Of a stretch of DNA of 64,000 bases, positions 35,959 through 46,072 are shown in pieces (positions within the stretch are counted from its first letter, which is position 1; each line of letters begins with the position of its first letter). The translations under genes were made by a program, and so were the position numbers. This DNA comes from Glebionis coronaria. Taxonomy: Eukaryota; Streptophyta; Magnoliopsida; Asterales; Asteraceae. The notes below the pieces were generated by a model. The model was not told the DNA's origin, made no database searches, and saw only the letters and a program-made list of their open reading frames with translations. Where the stretch lies: NCBI GenBank assembly GCA_025667525.1, contig CM046880.1:595795895-595859894 (forward strand), read 5' to 3'.

Positions 35959-38900
35959 CTAAGTCCTTTGATGGTGCAAAATACCGGGATCGAAGATGGC
36001 GTTCTTGTTTTCATTGGAAAAACAAATCAACGCCACTTCATCAATAGTCAACAAAAACTCAAAGAGTTTCAAGAAAATAGGAGAGAAGAAATAGAAGGGT
36101 GGGACAATGGGTAAGTCATAGAGACATTGAGATACTCGAGGTAGACTCGCACCAATCAAATGAAAAGATTTTCCATTTATTGCATCGGTGGAAGACCGAG
36201 ATTTCCCTATATAAGCAATTCCAGGATCAAATATCTCGTCCTCGGTGGAGAAAGGGGATGGAACATAAGGGGATTCCCCCACACTAAGTCCACACAAAGC
36301 ATCGTCAAAAGGAGAAGACGAGCTTGTAGTACTCAATACACGCGGTGATGACGGAGTTAGAGTTGTAGAAAAATCTTTTAAATTTAATTTAAAGTCTTTT
36401 CCTTTTTCATCTTTTAAACTCTCCTTGTGAAAACCCGATTTAATTATGTCAAAAATATTTGGTGTATCTAAAGCAATGTTAGTCACACTAAAAATTCTCA
36501 CATTTTGAAATCTTTTTGGTTTAGGTGGTGGCAAGTTTTCAAATCTTTTGTCAACAAAGAAAACCTCCCCATCGGGATCAACGTATTCATCATCCGAAGA
36601 ATCACTCGAGATTGGAATCGTAGGCTTAACACTCTTAACCTCCACCGGCGGAGGGGACGGAACTTCATTTTTATCAACAAATCCTAAAACTCTATTGGAA
36701 ATCTTTTTGCAAATGTATTTGATGGGATTGACATTGTACAAAGATGTGATAGCATACACATGAGAAAGAGTGGAGTTTTGGGTTGCATTAATGACGAGTT
36801 CTTCCTCATTGAAACGAAGAGTGATTTTTCTTGCATGCACATCGATAAGTGCTCTCGAGGTATCCAAAAAAGATCGACCGAAAATTAACGGAACTTTAGG
36901 ATCGATAGGAATGTCAACAACAATAAAGTCTACAGGATAGTAGAACTTTCCAACTTTTACAAAGACGTCCTCGACAACTCCACAAGCTAGAATCGTAGAA
37001 TGATCGGCCATTTCGATTGACATTCTTGAAGGAGTGAGATTGGGAAGATTGAGCGATTTAAAAATCTCAAGAGGCATCAAATTAATACTAGCACCAAGAT
37101 CGGCCAAGGCGTAGCATTCTTCCATGTCTTGTATAGCACATGGGATTAAAAACTTTCCAGGATCACCGACTTTTTGAGGTATGCGGCTTAGAAAAACCAA
37201 AGAACAACTAGACGATTTTTGCAATTTCTCTTTGTTATTCAACATACTTTTGAAGTTCGCGGCAAATCGAGGCATCATGACTAAGGCGTCGGCAAAACTT
37301 ATATTAAAATGCAAGTCATGAATCATTTTCATAAAAAGTTCAAATTGATAATTATTTCGTTCTTGTGCCTTTTCCTTGTCTTGTCTTGAAGGGTAGGGTA
37401 AAGGTGGTGTGGGTGAAGGTGGTGTGGGTTGGGGCATAGTAGGCATAGGCATAGGCCTTGGAATCTCGGGTTCCATGATAGGTATTGGTTCAACCGTAGG
37501 TGTGGTTTGAGCGGTACTTCGTGGGCTTGTAATTTGCTCCTTTTCAACCACAACCTCGGGTTCTTTCTCTTTTTCCTTCTCCATAGAAGTACTTGGACGA
37601 GAAATGGGTTCTTTGAAAGTTTTACCACTACGAGTAGTAATAACCTTCAATTCTCCTTTCGGGTTCACGATGGTATCACTAGGAAGACCACCCGAAGAAG
37701 AGGGCTTACACATGATAGCTTCAAACATTTTAGCCATACAGTCTTCAAATTTAGATTGCCTAGCATCCGCTTTTAACAATTCTTGCTTAATCTCATGTTG
37801 ACCTTGCTCCATTTTTTGTTGATTTTGTTGGAGTCATGTGACATTTCCTTCCATTTTATTTGCATGAGTTTTAAGTTCATTAGCAAGTTCATTTTTAAGC
37901 TCGTTTTTCAACTCGGATCTTAAGCTAACCATTTCACGTTGCATATTGTCAAACTTAGCATCATTAGCCTTTGCATAATTCAAAATTCTCCATGAATATT
38001 TTTGGTGTGATCGTTTTGAAAACCTTGGGCATTGTTTTGAAAATCACGGTTTTGGTTTTGGTTTGAAATTTGCCCATTTCCACTTTGGTAATTACCCTTG
38101 TTATAATTCCTTTGATTTCCTTGGTAATTTCCACCTTGGTTGTTGTTGCGATAGTTATTAGCATTTTGATTTGGTGGAGCTTGATTTTTGCGGGAACCTT
38201 GACCGATTTGGTTATAAGTTCCCGTGGCTACATAAGCACTCGAAGTGTTACCACCCGCGGTAATGCACTCAGAAGGATCATGAGCTCCCCCACACGACAA
38301 ACAACTCTTAGAAACCGCTTTAACCGAAGCGGTATTTGAAGCTTCTTGAGCTTTCCAATGGGACATAAGAGTCGAAAACCTATCGAAAAACCGATTTTCC
38401 TCATTAGCTTCATCTTGTAAGGCATTGATACTACGAGACGATGATGAGCCCATTTTGGCAACACTCGGTGTGTTACGAGGGCTATAAACCTTAGACCTAT
38501 TCTTAATTATGACCAAAGCTTCTTCAACCGTTTTGCACAAAAAATTACCACCCGCGGCGGCATTTAAATAATCTCTTTCATGATCATTAAGTCCATTGTA
38601 AAACGTGTCGATTTGGTGCAAGTCGGAAAAACCGTGATGAGGACATTCATGTAACATCTCCTTAAACCTATTCCAAGCCGTAGAAAAACTTTCATTTGAT
38701 TCTTGTGAAAATTTAGAAATCTCATTTTTCAAATGCGTAGTTTTAGAGGGCGGAAAAAATTGGTTCACAAAATTTGAAATGAGATCCTTCCATGTCAATA
38801 TAGAATTGGGTGGCTCTTTCTCTAACCAAATTTTAGCGGGCCCTGCTAAGGAATACGGAAAAAGCATCATCTTAATCGAGTCATTCGAGACATCCTTAAA

Positions 38901-39224
38901 CTTGCACGTGGCGGTAAGACGATTAAATTGGCGGATATGGTTGTGGGGATTGTCCTTCTCATCACCACGGAATTTGTTGTTTTGGATCATCGACAACAAA
39001 CCCGTTTTCACCTCAAAATTCTCCGCAAGGATTGCGGGAATCACAATAGCTTCTCCATAACCCTCGGTGGGTGCTTGAAGTAACTCCATCATAGTTCGAT
39101 TCGCCATGGTAGGTGCTTCTCGTACAATGGGTTCGTCAATAGGAGACTCCTCACTAGAATGAGTTGGAGTGGGAGTTTTGTTCTTTCGTCTACGTGCACG
39201 TTTTGCTTGATTACGAGTGAGCAT
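35959..39224 (-). pseudogene. Gypsy-type gag-protease polyprotein, broken copy
   Basis: This is the counterpart of the intact frame at 26234-29500, with the same order of capsid, zinc knuckle (CLSCGGAHDPSEC), coiled coil, Pro-rich linker and DLGAS protease. Two lesions separate it into an N-terminal part (39224 to 37980) and a C-terminal part (37812 to 35959). One base is missing from a run of A at 37982-37985 (four here, five in unit 1), which shifts the frame. A TGA at 37836-37834 replaces an arginine codon in the coiled-coil region. The capsid and protease domains are each still open. Confidence 0.85.
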
Positions 39225-39956
39225 AAACGTCACGTACAACGAGGAGACGAGCAAACAAGATTCTTTTTGGTATTTTGTGTTTTTCAAATTTTTTTTTGTG
39301 GTTTTTGATGGTATTAACTTTTTTGGAAATTGGTGAAATGTATTAAGTAGACAAAAATCTACAAATCTCCTCCTTAATCAAATCTCTCGATTAAAGAAGC
39401 CTCAAGGAATGAAAACGATCACGTGAAGTGAACGCCTTCGATGACTTTAGAACGATGGTGGAACACCAAATCGTTTAAGAGGGTTTAATCAATAGAAACC
39501 AAGAAAATATATATGATATGTAATAATACTTTGGGCGGCAAAACCCTCGATTCACTCTCAAAATCAAATACGCACAAGCAAGCGGAGGAAACGAGGCGGC
39601 GCGAAGCACTTAAGAGCCTTTTTCCTTTAGGTCGTGAAATACAACCGCCTTATACCCACCTTATAGTTTGTATTATCAAAATCAAGCTTCACGAAAGTAT
39701 TTATCTATTTTTGCCTTTTTTCTTTGGTTTGAGATTCGAATACAATGATTGGGTAATGACCTCCCAAGTCAAGGTTGTGATTTCTCACGTATTTGGAGTA
39801 CTTGTGAATTTATTGTTCTACGTATACAATATATTAATAATATTCACACAAAAACCGAAAAAAACGATAATACGTATTAGTAGAGTGCTACTAATACAAA
39901 TACTAATTATGGTTAATATAAAAAACAACAATGGTTCAATCAAAACACAACACGCC
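39225..39956 (-). other. Unit 2 leader between primer site and gag
   Basis: Copy of the unit 1 leader; a plus-strand frame at 39513-39980 is the antisense counterpart of 29790-30155 and is not considered a gene. Confidence 0.55.
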
Positions 39957-39974
39957 TCCCCGGCAGCGGCGCTA
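39957..39974 (-). promoter_or_regulatory. Primer-binding site, tRNA-Asp type, one change
   Basis: Element strand TAGCGCCGCTGCCGGGGA. The second base differs from the unit 1 site (A for G), which would weaken pairing at the tRNA 3' end. Confidence 0.8.
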
Positions 39975-39977
39975 AAA

Positions 39978-40437
39978 TGATATTGAGTTTTTACCACTCT
40001 TTAGGAAAAGAAAGGTAATTAGGGTAAGTATTAACGAGTAGTTTAGGAAAACCACAAGTTATGACCCAATGAAGTGAGTTCGTTCTCTCGAGGAGGCACG
40101 TGTGTTGTGTAATGAATGATGATTAATGTTTTTGATTATTAACAAGAAAAGAGAATAGAAATGAGAAAGGAAAGAAAAGACGGTTACGAAGACGGATCGA
40201 GCTACGACGAAAACGCGTTCACGTAAAACCGTAAAAACTACAAGATTTAAAATTTTAACCTAAAAATTCCTAAAAATCCACAATAATATTCTATGATTTC
40301 TGAAATTCAAAACTTGTTTCAAAACCTCCAAAAACACAAAGTGTTTTGATAAATTAAAATGGAACTCAGTCCTTAGCTTTCAAACACACTCACACAACTT
40401 TTAACACTGATAAAATCCAAACTTGCTAAAACCTTTT
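39978..40437 (-). repeat. LTR 3, truncated and rearranged
   Basis: The first ~315 bp follow LTR 2. At about 40293 the sequence jumps to a segment equal to LTR 1 positions about 23030-23155 (tgatttctgaaattcaaaac...). It then returns at about 40413 to atccaaacttgctaaaacct, the sequence that should have followed the jump (LTR 1 about 20924). LTR homology ends at about 40437. So a ~120-bp patch from 2.1 kb away in the LTR is spliced into its own start, and the rest of the LTR is missing. Confidence 0.8.
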
Positions 40438-41060
40438 ATGGAATCAAATAGAAGCTAAAAGAAGGAGTCGGAAAAGTTCCGGAAACCCCCTTGTGGGCTT
40501 GTGAACCGTCGGCTAAGAGGACAAAAAGGGGAGGAGAAGATTTTGTTTCCTATTAGGTTTGTATGACTTGGAGAAAAAGTTTATCCAAGGCCTATATAAA
40601 CAAACCTTATCCTTCATAAAAATCACACAAATCTCTCTTTCTTTTTGCCCTTAGTCGCCGGCCAAAACACACCCTTTTAGGGTTTTCTTTGTTCTTCGAT
40701 TAAGCTATTATTATATAGTCCTAGCCCCTCTCTAGGGTTGTTGGGTAGATACTCCATAAGCGTGGAAGCTCGGTTTGTTCGTGTTAGACTCATGATTAAC
40801 TCGCCGTATTACATGTGTACAAGATCATGATATAGTCTTACTTTAGACTATATCCTGGTGGTGTTCGTGATTAACCCTAGTTGCTGATTGTTCCGTTGTC
40901 TTGTGGATCTTGCTAGAATAAAGGTATGTAACCCTAATCTCGGTTAATTATAATTGTGTTAATTATGATCTTGTTAATTTGCTTCCGCTATATGTGTGCT
41001 TTGATCCATATTAGGGTTTTTAATAATTGTTATGAACTATATAAACCTACACTTTCCATG
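40438..41060 (+). other. Promoter/LTR-like sequence, possibly a copia LTR piece
   Basis: The sequence has a TATA-like cctatataaacaaacc, a CT-rich leader-like stretch (caaatctctctttc), and a tail ending near 'ttgcttccgctatatgtg' and 'agggtttttaataattg'. This recalls the downstream half of some plant copia LTRs. It joins LTR 3 abruptly at TGGAATC. No partner LTR, primer site or target duplication is seen, so a solo LTR, a fragment or an unrelated promoter are all possible. Confidence 0.3.
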
Positions 41061-42077
41061 TAAAACATAGAAGTTAGGTTAATGCCATTCAAGATTAGAT
41101 CCTTTCTTAGTATTTTCTGCAAATGCATAATTCGCCACCAAGATTTGCAAACAATCTGCAATAAATATATGGAAACTTTTAAACCAAAAGCTAACCATTA
41201 CATACATAAACAACAAATATAATTTACTAATAAAGCATATAACCAATAAGGTATATTGATGTCTATACACTAATATAAACCACATTCAATAAAAGTTACT
41301 TCAATATGGCATTCTCCTAAAGAGACTAATTTCCAATGATCTGACGGGAGGATAAATCTTTGATGTTAGTGCTGAAGATAAAAAAAGATGAGTCTCTTTG
41401 TTTTTTTTCACGTGTTTATGAATTATTAGTATGGGGTGTTTGGGCATAAGGTTACACACTCTTAAAAGTGTATTAGATCCAACCATATAGGTAGCGCTAT
41501 ATATGTAGCTTGTTGTCTTCCCCTGTCCCTTTATTAACGATAGTCTGGCTCCTGCTACACATCGTTTAAAACTATCTATGTCCGTTATATGTAAATCTTT
41601 ATGGAACAAATGTTGAATTGAATTATTGGTGTATCAGGTGAAGATCGAAGGAAGCTTGGTGGGATTTGCATGCGATACTAAATCATGGTCCATGGTTCGT
41701 GTAGCAAACAAACCTTAAAGAATCGGCACCAATCAAGGCGATGCTATGCGGCTTCCATCCTACAATCTGAACTTCACGACTCCGCCGTTGTCTGACCATA
41801 CACTCAACAACCGCCGTTACACCACTAACTTGCAACCACAATTAACAACACCCCGTAATAATCTTCTCAAACGTTTTCATTGGGAACCTATTTCACCAAC
41901 TCGATGAAATTATCATTCCACTTTTTATAACTTCTCGCCTTTTTTCAACCTCGTGTACATTTCATAGTCCTGGTGTACATTAATCCCATAACTATCATTA
42001 ATCCCGTAACTATCTCAAAAGCCTATTCGTCTAAATCAAATTCTTGTCACACCTCACATAATTAAAATAAAATTTAT
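41061..42077. other. Spacer with repeat debris
   Basis: No gene. 41880-41975 resembles 12915-13010. Minus-strand frames at 41079-41285 and 41301-41609 are not recognised. Confidence 0.4.
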
Positions 42078-42420
42078 GTTCGTAAATTTACCCGTGATAA
42101 CGATGTTTCTGTTGAATTTGATGCTTATGGTTTTTTGTAAAGTATTATCATACCAAAAAGCTCCTTCTCCGATGGATAGTACGGTCGAAGTTTACCCGGG
42201 TCACTCAACATTCTTCATAAGAAACTCCAGTTTTTTTGCTTTCTTTTGGTTCCACTACTTGGCAAAAACGCCTCGGGCATCTTGGGGACGATGTGCTTTG
42301 TCGTTTAGAGTCAAAGTTTTCCACTTTGTGTCACGCGTGTCAATTAGGTAAACATGTTAACCTTCTTTGTATAGTTCTGAGTATTTTGTTAAGTTTGTGG
42401 ATAATTTCAAACCTTATAAC
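42078..42420 (+). pseudogene. Ty1/copia pol fragment (GAG-pre-integrase region)
   Basis: Frames around 42081-42130 read RKFTRDNDVSVEFDAYGF, and 42256-42350 reads WQKRLGHLGDDVLCRLESK then LCHACQLGKHVNL. This is the pre-integrase segment of copia polyproteins (W-x2-RLGH and the HHCC-type Cys pair CHACQLGKH) in its usual order. Stops and frame changes lie between the blocks and neither gag nor the rest of pol is present, so it is an old fragment unrelated to the two larger copia elements nearby. Confidence 0.75.
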
Positions 42421-42525
42421 TCCGCACCAAAACCTTATAACGTTGTACTATTTAAAATTTTGGAGAGAGAGAGTACAATCTCTTTTATAAGTAGTACAAA
42501 TTTACGTGTTGTTAAAAAAGTAGTA

Positions 42526-42783
42526 CTACCTTCGTCCAATATTAAGTGTCCACGATTGAATATTGAAAGTCTTTGTTACTAAACTTTAACCATAAATAAT
42601 TGTATTTGTGTTATATAATATTTGACGAAAGTCATATGAATAGATTTGGTTTAAAAAAAATATTTTTATCGGTATAGTTTTCATCCAGTATTATATAACA
42701 CAAATACAAATAGTTTTGGTCAAAGTTTAGTAAGAAAGACTTAGAATATTTTATTGTGGACACTTATTATGGGATAGAGGGAG
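42526..42783. mobile_element. Stowaway-type MITE, degenerate ends
   Basis: 258 bp between TA dinucleotides (42524-42525 and 42784-42785). The termini ctaccttcgtcca and tgggatagagggag are mutated versions of the CTCCCTCCGTCCCA type. Internal inverted blocks such as 'ttgtatttgtgttatataat' near each end support a foldback MITE. Confidence 0.8.
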
Positions 42784-42785
42784 TA

Positions 42786-43990
42786 CATATTAATTTAACG
42801 GTGTCGTTTTTATCAGTTTCGACGGGTCCTCTCCGGTCGTCTTCTCACAACATTTATTGGCTAGTTGAACTGACCGTGACTTCAGTTGACAGTTGAACCC
42901 CATCATTTTAAATAGATAATATGTACAATTTTGTAGATATATATGTTTTTAATTGGTGTACAATGTGAATATCTTATATCTATAAAGATTCAGTTCTCAC
43001 ATATTAAATTGGGTGTATTTAAGATTAAAAAATCATCTATCACTTTGAAACCTGGGTGTTAATAGTATCGTCAGTTATTAGAAAAAAAAAGTCTCTTATA
43101 ATCAATATTATTTGCAACAACTTTTCAAGTCTCTGTTCTGAATCAGTATATAAACTCCCCTATCAAATGAAAACAAATCCAACAACACATCTCCAAATGA
43201 CAACAAATATGATGATAAGTAATTGTAGCTGATGTGATTCTAATGAGGATGCAAAACTATCACCAAACCTTTTAGGTGATATACCTAAGGCTTGACCACA
43301 AGCGGTTCAACCACACATGAAGCCAACTCATTAAGTCAGCTCGGTATTTACTGAGTTGACCGATTCAAACCTAAGATAAAAGAGTAGAAGATGAACAGAA
43401 GATTAACCATAACCATAACCAAAACTAAAACTAAAACAATATCAACCAATTACAACAAGTCCATCTATCCTAAACTTATATCACAACCAACAAATTCAAC
43501 AATATCTAACTTATTCTCATCCTCCAACAGCCAACAACACTCAAACAAATTTATTACATACAGATCTCGGCTTGGTCAACCTTTGTTACAAATATTTTAA
43601 TTTGTTTTTTAGATTAGAACCATTATCATCATAGATCTATAAAGAGATTAACTCCCATTTGATATACGGTAACAAAGATTGATTAATAAAAAGTATTTAC
43701 AATCATCTTTGTTTCGTTTAAAGATTGATTAATAACAATACCTACCCGAGTCCCTCTTTGAAGGATCTTGAAGTCGTGTGTCTTGGTAAGATTGAATCGG
43801 TCAAAACACTTTGGGCCAGTGAGTAATGAATGGTATTGAGCAATTTTTGTATGGGATATGACCCACAAATACTCATAATTTGAGAATCTTTTTACTGCGC
43901 AAGTTATGATTTGATGATTGACATGGTTTTAATTTTTCAAATAGTCTTACTTCAACATGAATCGTGAACTAAAAAGGTAACTTAAAAAAG
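42786..43990. other. Spacer, no gene seen
   Basis: AT-rich sequence with short frames (43391-43600 plus, 43683-43868 minus) of low-complexity composition. Confidence 0.4.
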
Positions 43991-43999
43991 ATTTTCATT

Positions 44000-44272
44000 T
44001 AGTCCATGTGTCTTAAATTTATAGCACATGTTTTTTTGTTTGAATGTTCTAGTTTAATTGTTCGTTATAAAAAAATAGATGTTGAAGTTTGATCAAGTTG
44101 ATCGTATCAGTATTGCTTCAAATTGTTATTACAAGTTTAAAAAAATTTAATTAATTAGGTAAGGGTAAAATTTGTAGTTGTGCTAAAAAGAAATAAAGGA
44201 AGCTGCAATAAATATACTTTTCTTAAACTCTGTGTTTTTTGTTAGAATATAATAATTTAAAGACGGTGGGAG
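44000..44272. mobile_element. Decayed Stowaway-type MITE, right end only clear
   Basis: The right end reads agacggtgggag followed by TA (44273-44274). Upstream 'tttaattaattaggtaagggta' and 'ctaaaaagaaataaa' parallel the inside of the MITE at 13766-14022. The left end is too degraded to place; 44000 is approximate. Confidence 0.4.
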
Positions 44273-44274
44273 TA

Positions 44275-45565
44275 TAATTTAACAAATTTAAATTGTCGAG
44301 ATATAAAACGTGGAGGCATCTTTTTATGATTTTGTAAAAAGCGTAAAATCAATAAAATCGTACATAAGTACTATACAATGTTCTTAGAACGAAAAACAAG
44401 CACACGATCTGCATTATTGAAATAGAAAAATAGTCCATAAACATTACTGATATAAATTTAAACAAGTTAGCTACATACTTAATTCTCAACAAAATAGACT
44501 GTTAATAATGCTCTATGTACATTTAAGCACAACAACACATCAATATGAATTTATGTAACACTAGCATAAGTAACAGCTCGATTTAACAAAAAAAACAAAT
44601 CTCTTGCATGTTAGCAACTACATGACATAGCCGAGGCATCGTCCGGGTCTGAACGTCTCGTATAATAGTATTTCTAAGTAATAAGGTGTATTAATTATTT
44701 TTTAAGTATGTATTAATTATTATGTATTAACTAGTTTTAATATGAGTATTAAATTATGTATTAATTAATTTTGATATTATGTATTAATTAGTTTTAATAA
44801 TTAAATTAAGTATGAATTAGTTTTTAATTATATTTAAAATTTTGTATATTATGCATCTAAGGTTGTAAGTTGATTGTGTAATATTTATATAAATTAAAAT
44901 GGTTTTCTTTTAATATATAATAGAAATGTTTTAAATTGTTATATAATGTGAATATAAAATTGTATATATTCAATATTATAAAAGAAAGATACTTTTAAAC
45001 CACTACAATGGTATATAAACAAAGAGTTAAGATTAAATAAGAAGAAAAGTTACAATGAGAAAGATAAGGAGGAGAAACCACAACTATAAATCTCAAATGC
45101 ACTTATAAAAGTGAATTCTTCTTTTAAAAATCTCTTTCATATTTAAAATGTGTTGTTAAAATTTCTTCTTATTCTTCAAATTTTTTTTATTAGATCCTTA
45201 CTCAAATACAAGTTAAAGAAAAAATAAATGTAAGTGGCTTGTCACATTTTATCTTGTGTACGTATTCTTTACGTTTTTGCTACCATAAACATTATATCTT
45301 TTATTCTGTTTCTTATGGGTTTACAATAGTCATTTTGACCCTAATTGTTAATTCCCAATAGGAGAGTTGATGAATGAGAAAATAAAATAGTCACAAAAAG
45401 GATGTTAATGCTCTCTCTTTTTTCATTTTCTTTTTTTATTATTTGTGTCACCATCTCATTCCAAAGATTTTCCTCCTAAAATGATCACGTTCACATTGCT
45501 AGTGCGAATGTGCGTAACCATCAAACATCTTATTCAAGTTTCTTTGCAATTAGTTAACAACTAGG
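44275..45565 (+). promoter_or_regulatory. Upstream region of the TNL gene
   Basis: AT-rich sequence leading to the ATG at 45566. About 44690-44830 is a loose tandem repeat of 'tatgtattaattagttttaa'. CT-rich tracts occur near 45410-45440. No core promoter can be assigned with confidence. Confidence 0.35.
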
Positions 45566-45585
45566 ATGGCGTCTACTTCATCTTC
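45566..45585 (+). CDS. TNL exon 1, part before the insertion
   Basis: ATG GCG TCT ACT TCA TCT TC: six codons (Met-Ala-Ser-Thr-Ser-Ser) and two bases. The last five bases, TCTTC, are repeated at 51813-51817 after the copia element. The Ser-rich N-terminal tail is typical of plant TNLs. Confidence 0.8.
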
Positions 45586-46062
45586 TGAAGAAATAATGCA
45601 TAAGGGTAAATAAGAAGATTTGAACACTGAATCAAACACTTCTATTAATCAAAACGAGTACGAAACAAAAGATTAAAAGGTTACCACAGCTACACTGGTG
45701 TAACCCTATTATCTAAATGATAATAGTCTTACAAGAACAAGAACAGAAATGAATAAACATTGATCTGGGTTACATTTTTAGAGAGAGTATTTGAACAAGA
45801 AAACACACACAAAAACCCAGATAACAAAACAAGAAATGGGAGCGTCTCAATATATGACCAAAGGTCAAAGAGACGTTAGCTTCCAATGTACGCTTGTACA
45901 TTTATCCACAAGGGCTTGAAGTTTCCATTTGTCCATGAGAAGCCCTCCACCTCATTAAGCTTTCTACAATCCAAGTCCAAAGTGTAACTGCAAACAAGAG
46001 AAGTTACACAATAAGTCCCTAAGGTTACAAATGGGTATCTGATTAGGTCCAATATTTTAATA
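45586..46062 (-). repeat. Copia 1 3' LTR (left copy)
   Basis: 477 bp, beginning tgaagaaataatgc on the plus strand and ending aatattttaata next to the polypurine tract. Confidence 0.93.
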
Positions 46063-46072
46063 TCCCCCCTTA
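46063..46072 (-). promoter_or_regulatory. Copia 1 polypurine tract
   Basis: Element strand TAAGGGGGGA directly before the 3' LTR; its TAA is also the polyprotein stop codon. Confidence 0.85.

Larger units (their letters stand above)
20582..40437 (-). mobile_element. Tandem gypsy-type retroelement: LTR-int-LTR-int-truncated LTR
   Basis: Three LTR copies (20582-24323, 30253-34048, 39978-40437) all begin with tgatattgag on the plus strand and enclose two similar internal regions, both on the minus strand. Each internal region has a tRNA-Asp-type primer site next to its upstream LTR, a gag-protease frame, and a polypurine tract next to its downstream LTR. The middle LTR serves both units. No reverse transcriptase, RNase H or integrase is visible in about 5.9 kb of internal sequence in either unit. 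The outermost left flank is the PIF transposase; no target duplication can be checked because the right LTR is broken. Confidence 0.85.
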
